Of a stretch of DNA of 31,064 bases, positions 7,356 to 15,269 are shown one piece after another. The notes beneath the pieces were generated by a model. That model saw nothing but the letters and a program-made list of their open reading frames with translations. It was not told the DNA's origin and did no database searches. Numbering within the stretch: position 1 is the first letter of the stretch; each line of letters begins with the position of its first letter. The position numbers and the translations under genes were made by a program. The stretch is taken from contig JBPCSL010000092.1 in NCBI GenBank assembly GCA_051007175.1, positions 1 through 31,064 on the forward strand, given 5' to 3'. The DNA comes from Mxb001 sp051007175. GTDB taxonomy: Bacteria > Actinomycetota > Actinomycetes > S36-B12.

Positions 7356-9149
7356 ATGGCGGCCACCAGGTCCGTGGTGCAGGGCGTTCAGAAGATGACC
7401 CCGTCCGAGGCCTTCGTCGAGACCCTCGTGTCCTTCGGCGTCACCGACATCTTCGGGATCATGGGGTCGGCCTTCATGGACGCCATGGACATCTTCGCGC
7501 CTGCCGGCATCCGGCTCATCCCGGTCGTCCACGAGCAGGGCTCCGCGCACATGGCCGACGGCTACGCGCGCGCGAGCGGGCGCTACGGCGTGTGCATCGG
7601 CCAGAACGGCCCCGGCATCAGCAATAGCGTGACCGCCATCGCAGCGGCCTTCTGGGCGCACACGCCGGTCGTGATCATCACCCCCGAGACGGGCACCATG
7701 GGCCAGGGCCTAGGCGGCTTCCAGGAGGCACAGCAGCTGCCGATGTTCCAGGAGTTCGTGAAGTACCAGGGCCACGTCAACAACCCCAAGCGCATGGCGG
7801 AGATCACCGCGCGCACCTTCGACCGCGCCATGCGCGACATCGGCCCCACGCAGCTCAACATCCCCCGCGACTACTTCTACGGCGAGATCGAGTGCGAGAT
7901 CGCCACACCCCTGCCGATCGAGCGCGGCCCCGGCGGCACCCACGCCCTCGACCAGGCCGCCGAGATGCTGGCCGAGGCGAAGTTCCCCGTCATCGTCTCG
8001 GGCGGTGGCGTGGTCATGGCGAACGGCGTCGACCAGTGCAAGGCCCTCGCCGAGCGTCTCGGAGCCCCGGTGGTCAACTCCTACCTGCACAACGACTCGT
8101 TCCCGGCAAGCCATCCGCTGTGGACCGGGCCACTCGGCTACCAGGGCTCCAAGGCCGCCATGAAGCTGATCTCCAAGGCCGACGTCGTGCTGGCCCTCGG
8201 CACCCGGCTCGGACCCTTCGGCACACTGCCGCAGCACGGCATGGACTACTGGCCCAAGAACGCCAAGATCATCCAGGTCGATGCCGACTCCTCGCAGATC
8301 GGCCTCGTCAAGAAGGTCACCGTCGGCATCTGCGGCGATGCCAAGCAGGCCGCGGAGGCACTTCTCGAGCGCCTCGATGGCCGCACTCTCGCCTGCGACA
8401 CCAATAAGGCTGAGCGCGCAGCGGAGATCAAGGCCGAGAAGGACGCCTGGGAGGAGGAGCTCAGCGCCTGGATCCACGAGACCGATCCCTTCAGCCTCGA
8501 CATGATCGCCGAGGCCGAGAAGGAGGAGGGCAACTGGCTCCATCCGCGCCAGGTGCTCCGCGAGCTCGAGAAGGCCATGCCGCCTCGCGCCATGGTGTCC
8601 ACGGATATCGGCAACATCTGCGCCGTCTCCAACTCCTACCTGCGCTTCGAGGAGCCGCGCTCCTTCTTCGCCCCCATGAGCTGGGGCAATTGCGGCTACT
8701 CCCTGCCGACCATGATCGGCGCCAAGGCGTCCTCCCCGGATCGGCCTGCGATCGCGTACGCCGGCGACGGCGCCTGGGCCATGAGCATGGTGGAGATCCT
8801 CACCGCGGTGCGCCATGACATCCCGGTGACCGCCGTGGTCTTCCACAACCGCCAGTGGGGCGCGGAGAAGAAGAACCAGGTCGACTTCTACTCACGTCGA
8901 TTCGTCGCCGACGAGCTCATCAACCCGAGCTTCGCCGACGTCGCCCGGTCCATGGGCGCCGAGGGCATCACGGTCGATCGCCTCGAGGACGTCGGCCCGG
9001 CGCTCACCAAGGCCGTCGACGCGCAGATGAACGATCGCAAGACCACGGTCATCGAGATCATGTGCACGCGCGAGCTGGGCGACCCCTTCCGCCGTGACGC
9101 CCTCAACAAGCCCGTGCGCCTCCTCGACAAGTACAAGGACTACGTCTGA
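7356..9149 (+). CDS. xsc: Sulfoacetaldehyde acetyltransferase (Xsc), ThDP-dependent
   Basis: The enzyme cleaves sulfoacetaldehyde with phosphate to acetyl phosphate and sulfite. The 597-aa protein is full length and shows the three-domain ThDP layout. The pyrimidine-binding domain has GVTDIFGIMGSAFMDAMDIF (29-48), the activating Glu in VVHEQGSAHMADGYARA and QNGPGISN. The ETGTMGQGLGGFQEAQQLPMF and NIPRDYFYGEIE stretches are characteristic of Xsc rather than acetolactate synthase. The ThDP/Mg site is GDGAWAMSMVEI followed by FHNRQWGAEKKNQVDFY. The ATG at 7356 has TAGGAG five bases upstream; a downstream ATG at residue 14 (MTPSEAF) matches the N-terminus of other Xsc proteins and is an alternative. 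It is the first gene of the plus arm, 8 bp before pta. Confidence 0.95.
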   Translation: MAATRSVVQGVQKMTPSEAFVETLVSFGVTDIFGIMGSAFMDAMDIFAPAGIRLIPVVHEQGSAHMADGYARASGRYGVCIGQNGPGISNSVTAIAAAFWAHTPVVIITPETGTMGQGLGGFQEAQQLPMFQEFVKYQGHVNNPKRMAEITARTFDRAMRDIGPTQLNIPRDYFYGEIECEIATPLPIERGPGGTHALDQAAEMLAEAKFPVIVSGGGVVMANGVDQCKALAERLGAPVVNSYLHNDSFPASHPLWTGPLGYQGSKAAMKLISKADVVLALGTRLGPFGTLPQHGMDYWPKNAKIIQVDADSSQIGLVKKVTVGICGDAKQAAEALLERLDGRTLACDTNKAERAAEIKAEKDAWEEELSAWIHETDPFSLDMIAEAEKEEGNWLHPRQVLRELEKAMPPRAMVSTDIGNICAVSNSYLRFEEPRSFFAPMSWGNCGYSLPTMIGAKASSPDRPAIAYAGDGAWAMSMVEILTAVRHDIPVTAVVFHNRQWGAEKKNQVDFYSRRFVADELINPSFADVARSMGAEGITVDRLEDVGPALTKAVDAQMNDRKTTVIEIMCTRELGDPFRRDALNKPVRLLDKYKDYV

Positions 9150-9157
9150 ACGCGACC

Positions 9158-10153
9158 ATGGCACCGAGTCGCCTGCAGGAGCGCTGGCTCCTGCAGGTGG
9201 CCGACGCCGGCCTGCGCATCGTCCTCGCCGAAGGCGACGACCCGCGCATCCGGGATGCCGCCCGCCGTCTCGCGGACTCGGGGGTGACCCCGGTTCTCGT
9301 GACCGAGAGCGCGGGCATCGCGGTCGACGGCATCGATGTCCTGGACCCCCGCGAGCCGGGCGATGCGGTGAGCGCGGTCCTGGCCGACGCGGTCGAGCGG
9401 CAGGCGGCGAAGCGCGATCTCACCGGCGACGAGCGCGCGGCCCTCGCGGTCGACCCCGTCACGGTGGGCGTTGCCGCCGTGCGCGCCGGCCGTGCGCACG
9501 GCTGCGTGGCAGGTGCCACGCGGCCAAGCGCCGATGTCGCGCGCGCCGCGATCCGGGTCGTGGGCATGGCGCCTGGGCGCAGCACCCTCAGCAGCTCCTT
9601 CCTCATGCTGATGCCCGACGGCCAGGCCCTCGCCTACGGCGACTGCGCTGTCGTCCCGGAGCCTGACGCAGAGCAGCTCGCCGACATCGCGGCCGACACC
9701 GCCGACACGTTCGCCGCCCTTGCGGGCGAGGAACCCGTGGTGGCCCTGCTGTCGTTCAGCACCAAGGGCAGCGCCGAGCATGAGTCCCTCGATGTGGTCC
9801 GCGACGCCGTCGATCTCGTGCGCCGGCAGCGTCCCGACCTCGCCGTCGACGGAGAGCTGCAGTTCGACACCGCCTTCGTCCCTCACGTGGGGGCCACGAA
9901 GGCGCCGGGATCCCCCGTGGCCGGTCGTGCCAACGTCTTCATCTTCCCCAACCTGGCCGCAGGCAACATCGCCTACAAGGTGACGGAGCGACTTGCGGGC
10001 GCCGAGGCCTTCGGCCCCCTGTTCCAGGGACTCGCATCGCCCGTGAATGACCTGTCGCGCGGCTGCAGCGCTCAGGACGTCTACAACATTTCCGCCATAA
10101 CCGCGGTTCAGGCCCTCCGGGCCCTGAATGATGCGGCCCAGGGAGGCGAGTAG
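9158..10153 (+). CDS. pta: Phosphate acetyltransferase
   Basis: This 331-aa protein is the compact (EutD/short Pta) form, consisting of the catalytic PTA_PTB domain only. Recognisable segments are RIVLAEGDDPRIRDAARRLA (19-38), GCVAGATRPSADVARAAIRVVG, SSSFLMLMPDGQALAYGDCAVVPEP, LSFSTKGSAEHESLDVVRDAV, DGELQFDTAFVP and the C-terminal ANVFIFPNLAAGNIAYKVTERLAGAEAFGPLFQGLASPVNDLSRGCS. It converts Xsc-derived acetyl phosphate to acetyl-CoA, completing the route into central metabolism. The ATG is 8 bp after the xsc stop with only a weak ribosome site, so coupling to xsc is likely. Its first codons contain a strong hairpin (9172-9197). The stop TAG is followed at once by the tauC ATG. Confidence 0.93.
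   Translation: MAPSRLQERWLLQVADAGLRIVLAEGDDPRIRDAARRLADSGVTPVLVTESAGIAVDGIDVLDPREPGDAVSAVLADAVERQAAKRDLTGDERAALAVDPVTVGVAAVRAGRAHGCVAGATRPSADVARAAIRVVGMAPGRSTLSSSFLMLMPDGQALAYGDCAVVPEPDAEQLADIAADTADTFAALAGEEPVVALLSFSTKGSAEHESLDVVRDAVDLVRRQRPDLAVDGELQFDTAFVPHVGATKAPGSPVAGRANVFIFPNLAAGNIAYKVTERLAGAEAFGPLFQGLASPVNDLSRGCSAQDVYNISAITAVQALRALNDAAQGGE
9172..9197 (+). repeat. Strong hairpin in the first codons of pta
   Basis: An 11-bp perfect inverted repeat (CCTGCAGGAGC / GCTCCTGCAGG) encloses a GCTG loop and begins 14 nt inside pta. It encodes the LQERWLLQ segment. It could limit ribosome loading on pta, stabilise an xsc-only message or be an RNase site; it is not a terminator because no U-tract follows. 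Confidence 0.8.
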
Positions 10154-11077
10154 ATGTCGATCGACAGCACGGCCATCGACCCCACGGCCGCGGGGTACGA
10201 CCCCGACACGATCGCAGGAATCCAGCCCGAGCCCCCCGCGCGCTGGGTGCGCTTCGGTAAGAGCCCCTGGGTCACGCGCCTGCTGGCCCTGCTGGCCTTC
10301 CTCGCACTGTGGGCCTTCCTCACCATCCCCTGGGGCTGGCGTGGCGACAAGCCCATCATGCTGCCGCTCTACCTGCCGTCGATTCCCTCGGTGTGGCAGG
10401 CCTTCATCGAGTCCAACACCATCCACCCCATCGCCCCCGGGGTCCCGAAGATGGTGGTGGGCGAGCAGGGCTACTACCTGTGGCAGCACCTGCTGGCCAC
10501 CCTGCAGCGCATCGGCATCGGCCTGTTCTTCGCGATCCTCGTCGGCATCCCCCTGGGACTGCTGATGGCCAACCTCAAGTGGGTCAATACCGCGGTCGAG
10601 CCCTACATCAACTTCCTGCGCTCCCTCCCCCCGCTGGGCTACATCGGCCTCCTCATCGTCTGGTTCGGCATCGGCAACACCTCCAAGATCTGGCTGCTCT
10701 TCCTCGCGGCGTTCCCGCCCATCACCATCGCCACGATCGCGGGCGTGCGAGGGATCCGGGAGGACCAGATCCATGCCGCCCAGACCCTGGGGGCCAAGAG
10801 GCACCAGGTCATCACCAGCGTGACGATTCCTGCGATCACGCCCGACCTCATCACTGGCATCCGCGTCGCGGTGGGCTTCGCCTGGACCACCGTCGTCGCG
10901 GCCGAGCTCAACAACGGCATCCCCGGCATCGGTGGACTGGCGTACCTGTCCGGCACCGAGCTCCAGACTCCGCTGACCATCGTCTGCATCATCGTGATCG
11001 GCATCACGGCGATCGTCCTGGACAGCGGCATCAAGGCCTTGGAAAAGGTCCTCGTCCCATGGCGAGGCAAGGCCTAG
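10154..11077 (+). CDS. tauC: Taurine ABC transporter permease (TauC-like)
   Basis: This 307-aa integral membrane protein is of the nitrate/sulfonate/taurine permease group. The N-terminal cytoplasmic tail is unusually long for the family (about 40 residues). About six hydrophobic segments follow: 43-60, 117-140, 158-172, 178-196, 238-258 and 275-295. The EAA loop contacting the ATPase is readable as EDQIHAAQTLGAKRHQVITSVTIPAITPDLITGIRVAVGFAWTTVVAAEL. It starts directly after the pta TAG (TAGATG), so the two are translationally coupled. It works with TauA and TauB encoded just downstream. Specificity for taurine is inferred from the pathway genes, and other alkanesulfonates remain possible. 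Confidence 0.92.
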   Translation: MSIDSTAIDPTAAGYDPDTIAGIQPEPPARWVRFGKSPWVTRLLALLAFLALWAFLTIPWGWRGDKPIMLPLYLPSIPSVWQAFIESNTIHPIAPGVPKMVVGEQGYYLWQHLLATLQRIGIGLFFAILVGIPLGLLMANLKWVNTAVEPYINFLRSLPPLGYIGLLIVWFGIGNTSKIWLLFLAAFPPITIATIAGVRGIREDQIHAAQTLGAKRHQVITSVTIPAITPDLITGIRVAVGFAWTTVVAAELNNGIPGIGGLAYLSGTELQTPLTIVCIIVIGITAIVLDSGIKALEKVLVPWRGKA

Positions 11078-11135
11078 CTTCACGCACCACCCGGCACTGG
11101 CAAACAACGGAAACACCACAAGGAGGAACACCAAG

Positions 11136-12206
11136 ATGAGATTGTCCAAGAGCATCCTCGCGGCGAGTGCCGCTGCGCTCGTCGCAGTCGGTCTCGCGGC
11201 CTGCGGTGGATCAGGCGGCGATTCGTCGAGCTCGTCCGGTGGGGCTGCTGCCAGCTGCCCTCTCGGTGCGCCTGACGAGTCGATCACCTCGACGGTGCGC
11301 ATCGCGTACCAGAACATCCCCAACGGCGATCTGATCGTCAAGGACCAGAAGGTCCTCGAGAACTGCATGCCGAAGGCGACCATCACCTGGACCAACTTCG
11401 CCTCCGGTGGCGACGTGCTCCAGGCCTACGGCGCCGGCGCCGTCGACATCGGCCTCACCGGGTCCAACCCCGCCGTGAAGGCCCTGTCGGCACCCCTCAA
11501 CACGACCCTTCCGCCGACCGTCAATACGTGGATCTTCGACGTCATCGGCAAGGGCGAGTCGCTCGTCGTCAAGCCTGAGATCACGTCGGCGGCCGACCTC
11601 AAGGGCAAGAAGATCGCGACCCCGTTCAGCTCGACCTCGCACTACTCGCTCCTGAACTGGCTGGAGCAGAACGGCCTCAGCGACACCGACGTGGAGCTCA
11701 TCAACCTCGAGCCCGAGAAGATGGTGGCCGCATGGCCGGATCTCGCCGGTGTCTTCGTCTGGGATCCCACGCTGAGCGAGCTCGTCAAGCAGGGTGGCGT
11801 GGTTCTCGGCTCAGCCGCGGACACCGCCGCTGCCGGCAAGCCGACCTACGACCTGGCCAACGGTGTCAAGGCGTTCACGGATGCCAACGTGCCCTTCATG
11901 AACATGTGGGCCAAGGCGCAGAACTACGCCGTCAACCTCATCCTCAACGACCCGACCGCCGCGGCCACCAGCATCTCGGCCGAGCTCGGCGTGCCGCCGG
12001 CCGACGTGGAGAAGATGTTCGCCGGCTACAAGTACCTCACCGCGTCGGAGCAGGCATCGCCTGACTGGCTGGGTGGCAAGCTGGCGAAGGACTTCGAGGA
12101 CACCGCGAAGTTCCTCCTGACCCAGGGTGCGATCGACGCCGTCAACACTCCGGAGGCGTACGCCGCAGGCGTCACCAACGCCTTCGCAGCGGAGGCGGCT
12201 AAGTAG
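11136..12206 (+). CDS. tauA: Taurine-binding lipoprotein of ABC transporter (TauA-like)
   Basis: The 356-aa precursor has a lipoprotein signal peptide: MRLSKS, a hydrophobic stretch and the lipobox LAAC with lipidated Cys23, then a flexible Gly/Ser-rich linker (24-40). The mature part has the SsuA/TauA periplasmic-binding layout: VRIAYQNIPNGDLIVKDQKVLE, TWTNFASGGDVLQAYGAGAVDIGLTGSNPAVKAL, DLKGKKIATPFSSTSHYSLLNWLEQNGLSDTDVELINLEPEKM and VFVWDPTLSEL. These match TauA-type segments. The protein is tethered to the membrane outer face and delivers substrate to TauC. AAGGAGG (11120-11126) lies 9 bases before the ATG, the strongest ribosome site in the operon, fitting the high expression usual for binding proteins. 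A TAGCTT overlapping the tauC stop (11075-11080) could be an internal promoter. Confidence 0.92.
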   Translation: MRLSKSILAASAAALVAVGLAACGGSGGDSSSSSGGAAASCPLGAPDESITSTVRIAYQNIPNGDLIVKDQKVLENCMPKATITWTNFASGGDVLQAYGAGAVDIGLTGSNPAVKALSAPLNTTLPPTVNTWIFDVIGKGESLVVKPEITSAADLKGKKIATPFSSTSHYSLLNWLEQNGLSDTDVELINLEPEKMVAAWPDLAGVFVWDPTLSELVKQGGVVLGSAADTAAAGKPTYDLANGVKAFTDANVPFMNMWAKAQNYAVNLILNDPTAAATSISAELGVPPADVEKMFAGYKYLTASEQASPDWLGGKLAKDFEDTAKFLLTQGAIDAVNTPEAYAAGVTNAFAAEAAK

Positions 12207-12207
12207 C

Positions 12208-12990
12208 ATGCGACACGACAAGAGCCTGGCCATAGAGGGCGTTCGTCAGTTCTTCGGGACCAAGGGTGCCCAGGTCCAGGCCTTGTCGCGTATCGATCTG
12301 GTGATCGAGCCGGGGCAGTTCGTGTGTCTTGCCGGACCCTCAGGGTGCGGCAAGACCACGCTGCTCCGGCTCGTCGCCGGCTTCATGACCCCGTCCGAGG
12401 GGAAGATCACCATCGAGGGCAAGGCCATCAAGGGGCCCGGTCCCGATCGCGGCATGGTCTTCCAGGCACCCACCCTCTACCCCTGGATGACCGTGCGCGG
12501 CAACGTCGAACTCGGGATGAAGTACCAGAGGGTGAAGAAGGCGACCCGCCAGGAGCAGTCGGACAAGTATCTCAGCATGGTGGGCCTCGCGGACTTCGAC
12601 AAGCGACGCCCCTACGAGCTGTCCGGCGGCATGCAGCAGCGCTGCCAGATCGCCCGCGTGCTGGCGAGCGACCCGGAGTTCGTACTCATGGACGAGCCGT
12701 TCGGCGCGCTTGACGCCCTCACTCGCGAGCGGCTGCAGGAGGAGCTCCTCACCATCTGGCGCGAGACGGGCAAGACCATTCTCTTCATCACGCACAGCGT
12801 TGAGGAGGCCGTCTTCCTCGGCTCGCGCGTGCTCGTCATGAGCCCGCGCCCCGGCAAGATCGTGCTCGACATCGACTCCACCATCTCGCAGGAGGGCCAG
12901 CCCCTGCCGGTGTCGGAGCTGCGCTCGCTTCCCGAGTTCATCGCCTTGCGCGACCAGGTTCGCGACGCCATCCAGCACAGCCACACCTGA
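12208..12990 (+). CDS. tauB: Taurine ABC transporter ATP-binding protein (TauB-like)
   Basis: The 260-aa ATPase has all ABC motifs: Walker A GPSGCGKTT, Q-loop VFQAPTLYPWMTVRGNVELGM, signature LSGGMQQRCQIARVLA, Walker B FVLMDEPFGALD and H-loop FITHSVEEAVFLGSRVLVM, followed by the PGKIV segment typical of the nitrate/sulfonate/taurine ATPases. The start is the ATG at 12208, one base after the tauA stop, with GGAGG about 11 nt upstream inside tauA; upstream in-frame ATGs would run back through tauA and are not credible. It powers uptake with TauC. A DUF1028 gene follows 21 bp later in the same direction but has its own candidate promoter. Confidence 0.94.
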   Translation: MRHDKSLAIEGVRQFFGTKGAQVQALSRIDLVIEPGQFVCLAGPSGCGKTTLLRLVAGFMTPSEGKITIEGKAIKGPGPDRGMVFQAPTLYPWMTVRGNVELGMKYQRVKKATRQEQSDKYLSMVGLADFDKRRPYELSGGMQQRCQIARVLASDPEFVLMDEPFGALDALTRERLQEELLTIWRETGKTILFITHSVEEAVFLGSRVLVMSPRPGKIVLDIDSTISQEGQPLPVSELRSLPEFIALRDQVRDAIQHSHT

Positions 12991-12998
12991 TCCTGGTC

Positions 12999-13004
12999 TA
13001 GCCT
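12999..13004 (+). promoter_or_regulatory. -10 box TAGCCT, leaderless start of the DUF1028 gene
   Basis: TAGCCT ends 7 nt before the ATG at 13012, with no Shine-Dalgarno in between, suggesting an independent leaderless transcript even though tauB ends only 21 bp upstream. Confidence 0.45.
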
Positions 13005-13011
13005 GCGGGCC

Positions 13012-13854
13012 ATGACCTTCTCCATCGTCGCCCGCAGCGCCGACGGCACCCGCTGGGGTGTCGCGGTCGCCAGCAAGTTCCTCGCCGCGGGAGCCGTCGT
13101 CCCCGCCGTGCGAGCCCCGCTCGGCGCCATCGCGACCCAGGCCCTCGCCAACATGCGCTACATCCCCGCCGGCTTCGAGCTTCTGGCCGACGGCCGGGAC
13201 GCCCAGGCCGCCCTGGACGCCGTCGTCGCCGGTGACGATGGCCGCGACCATCGGCAGGCCGGGATCGTCGATGGCACCGGTCGTGCCGCCACCTACACCG
13301 GTGCCGAGTGCCTCGACTGGGCGGGCGGCGTCACCGGTCCGGGCTACGCCATTCAGGGCAACATCCTCGTCGGCCCCCACGTCGTGGCGCAGATGGAGCA
13401 GGCCTTCCTGTCCACGGACGTGCACTCCCCCTTGGAGCTGCGGCTGCACGCAGCCCTCCTCGCCGGCGACAGGGCCGGGGGTGACGCCCGCGGCCGCCAG
13501 AGCGCCGCACTCCTCGTCGGCGGGGTCGAGGCGGGCTACGGCGGGGGCAGTGACATCGCCCTGGACCTGCGCGTCGACGACCATGCCGATCCGGTGGTCG
13601 AGCTCGGGCGTCTCATGTCCATCCATGCCCTGCTCTTCGGCAAGCCCGAGACGACGCTCCCCCTCGAAGGCGACACCGCGTCGCGGCTGCGGGCCGCCCT
13701 GGACTCCCTGGGGTACGACGATCCGGACCTCGAGCGGGCCCTGGATCGCGCCGCCGGCACCGAGAACCTGGAGGAGCGCCTGGTCCCCGGGGCCGTCGAC
13801 CCCGTCGTCCTGGACTACCTCGAGGACCTGGCAGCCCGCCCCCCTGCGTCTTAG
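13012..13854 (+). CDS. DUF1028 (Ntn-hydrolase-like) protein
   Basis: This 280-aa protein opens with MTFSIVARSADGTRWGVAVASKFLAAGAVVPAVRAPLGAIATQALAN, the diagnostic start of the DUF1028 family, predicted to have an Ntn-hydrolase fold with Thr2 as possible nucleophile after Met removal. Further family segments are GIVDGTGRAATYTGAECLDWAGGVTGPGYAIQGNILVG (86-123) and GGRQSAALLV-type text near 166-174. No signal peptide is seen. Its substrate is unknown in the family; amide or lactam hydrolysis is a guess. It follows tauB by 21 bp in the same direction, which hints at a link to taurine or other amide use, but the leaderless -10 at 12999 allows separate expression. The stop codon lies inside a long hairpin. 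Confidence 0.85.
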   Translation: MTFSIVARSADGTRWGVAVASKFLAAGAVVPAVRAPLGAIATQALANMRYIPAGFELLADGRDAQAALDAVVAGDDGRDHRQAGIVDGTGRAATYTGAECLDWAGGVTGPGYAIQGNILVGPHVVAQMEQAFLSTDVHSPLELRLHAALLAGDRAGGDARGRQSAALLVGGVEAGYGGGSDIALDLRVDDHADPVVELGRLMSIHALLFGKPETTLPLEGDTASRLRAALDSLGYDDPDLERALDRAAGTENLEERLVPGAVDPVVLDYLEDLAARPPAS

Positions 13855-13904
13855 TTCCGCGAATGGTTGGTTTCTCTTCCCACTTCCCACCACTCGGGGA
13901 ACTA
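13852..13904. terminator. Long imperfect hairpin between convergent DUF1028 and speDE genes
   Basis: TAGTTCC at 13852-13858 pairs with GGAACTA at 13898-13904. The stem continues inward to 13870/13886 with a few mismatches, making about 19 positions around a 15-nt pyrimidine-rich loop. It contains the DUF1028 stop codon and lies 24 bp before the convergent gene end. A role as bidirectional terminator is plausible although no clear U-tract follows on either strand. Confidence 0.5.
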
Positions 13905-13927
13905 GGACGAGGAGAAAGGGTGGGGAG

Positions 13928-15223
13928 TCAGGCCTCCCAGCCCGCGGAGCCCACGGTCGCTGGGGGCTCCGCGTCGCGATACACGTCGGAGCGCGCGTCA
14001 ATGGCGGCCCGCACGTAGGGCGGGACGCTCAGTTTCCCGAGGAGCAGTTCCGGGGTGAGCCACCGGTGATCGCCCCGCAGGTCGGCGTCGCACTCCGCGA
14101 GGTGATCCACCGACAGTCGCTTTCGGATGTCGGTCTCGCTCGCGATCACGAAGCCGAGGTCGCGGCCGTAGCACGGCGCATCGACGGCGTACGGAATGAC
14201 GTGCGGGAAGACCGCCGACATGGTGCGGATGACCTTGGCATGCAGGGCCACTTCCACCGGCGAGGATGGACCCGCCTGGACCGCAAGCGCTCCGTGCGGT
14301 CGGAGAACCCGCTGGATCTGGTGGAAGTACTCGACCGTGAAGCAGAAGGTGGACGGACCCTCCTCGACCGGATCTGTCATGTCGGAGACGACCGCGTCGA
14401 AGGCGTCGTCGGGACAGGTCGCGAGGAACTGCACGGCGTCCTCGTGAATGAGTGTCACCCGCGGATCCTCGAAGCTCCCCCGATGGTGCTCGGGGAGGTA
14501 GGCCCGGCAGGCCGCCACGACTTCGGCATCGATATCCACCATGGTGATGCTGCGCACCGTGGGCCAGCGCAGGGCCTCCCGAAGGCAGGCCCCCTCGCCG
14601 CCTCCGAGGATGAGCACATCGCGCACCTCCTGCGAGGCCGCCGCGGCATAGAGGGCGGGGTGCACGATGCCCTCGTGATAGATGAACTCATCGGCTTCCG
14701 TGCTCTGCACCACCCCATCCAGGACGAGCATGCGTCCCCAGACCTCGCTGCGCCCGATCAGGTAGTCCTGGTACGGGGTACGTCCCTCCACGAGAACTTC
14801 GGCAATGTCATGCTCGTATCGATCAGCCGGGGTGATGAACTCGGCGAAGCGGAAGGCGGGATCGTCGGGACCGCCGGGCACCGTGCGCGGGACGGTCGCT
14901 CGACGCACTGTCACGGGAGCCAGACCCTCGATGATGCGGTCCACGAGCCGCTCAGGATCGGCGCTTCCGCAGGTGTAGGCATCGATGGTGGCGCCGCCCC
15001 ACTCCGGCCACGTGTGGATGGAGACATGCGACTCGGCCAGGACGACAACCGCGGTAGCGCCATGCGGCTCAAAGGCGTGCGAATGCGCTTGGAGGACCGT
15101 CGCGCCGGCACCCTCCGACGCATCGATCAGCAGCGCCTCCAGTCCTGAAGGGTCATTCAGGAGCAGGCTCGTGGAGCCACTCACATCGGCAAGGACGTGC
15201 TGGCCCACCGTGCGCATCGACAT
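13928..15223 (-). CDS. SpeD-SpeE fusion: S-adenosylmethionine decarboxylase / aminopropyltransferase
   Basis: This 431-aa protein joins two polyamine enzymes. Residues 1-105 are a prokaryotic AdoMet decarboxylase with the self-processing site ESHVSIHTWPE. By alignment to the Thermotoga enzyme (Ser63, His68, Cys83), pyruvoyl-forming Ser65, His70 and Cys85 are all kept. Residues about 120-430 are a spermidine-synthase-type aminopropyltransferase: TPYQDYLIGRSEVWGRMLVLDGVVQSTEADEFIYHEGIVHPAL, the Gly-rich GGGEGACLREAL, TMVDIDAEVV and the catalytic region DAVVSDMTDPVEEGPS. The DMTDPVEEGP form resembles the DLADPIEGGP of thermospermine synthases more than the usual SpeE DSSDP, so the product (spermidine or thermospermine) is open. 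The fusion could channel decarboxylated AdoMet between domains. The ATG at 15223 is 6 nt after a TACGGT -10, which supports this start. Confidence 0.92.
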   Translation of the reverse strand: MSMRTVGQHVLADVSGSTSLLLNDPSGLEALLIDASEGAGATVLQAHSHAFEPHGATAVVVLAESHVSIHTWPEWGGATIDAYTCGSADPERLVDRIIEGLAPVTVRRATVPRTVPGGPDDPAFRFAEFITPADRYEHDIAEVLVEGRTPYQDYLIGRSEVWGRMLVLDGVVQSTEADEFIYHEGIVHPALYAAAASQEVRDVLILGGGEGACLREALRWPTVRSITMVDIDAEVVAACRAYLPEHHRGSFEDPRVTLIHEDAVQFLATCPDDAFDAVVSDMTDPVEEGPSTFCFTVEYFHQIQRVLRPHGALAVQAGPSSPVEVALHAKVIRTMSAVFPHVIPYAVDAPCYGRDLGFVIASETDIRKRLSVDHLAECDADLRGDHRWLTPELLLGKLSVPPYVRAAIDARSDVYRDAEPPATVGSAGWEA

Positions 15224-15229
15224 GCGCGG

Positions 15230-15235
15230 ACCGTA
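15230..15235 (-). promoter_or_regulatory. -10 box TACGGT, leaderless start of the speDE fusion
   Basis: On the minus strand TACGGT is followed by 6 nt (CCGCGC) and the ATG at 15223. No Shine-Dalgarno is present. It lies in the 46-bp gap after the alpha/beta hydrolase gene, so the fusion may be transcribed separately. Confidence 0.5.
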
Positions 15236-15269
15236 TCAAGGCAATCGTGCGCCAGTGCGCGTCGCGCCA

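Noticed and set aside
9172..9197. Hairpin in pta as an intrinsic terminator
   Set aside because: It lies inside coding sequence and is not followed by a run of T.
9140..11395. 751-codon minus-strand open frame opposite pta and tauC
   Set aside because: It is an antisense shadow of G/C-rich codons; it has no recognisable domain, while the plus strand carries clear Pta and TauC proteins.
12340..14001. 553-codon minus-strand open frame opposite tauB and DUF1028
   Set aside because: Antisense shadow; His/Gly/Asp-rich low-complexity translation with no motif, and real genes lie on the other strand.
13058..15148. 696-codon plus-strand open frame across DUF1028 and speDE
   Set aside because: Runs out of frame through one gene and antisense through the other, with Ser/Pro/Arg-rich composition.
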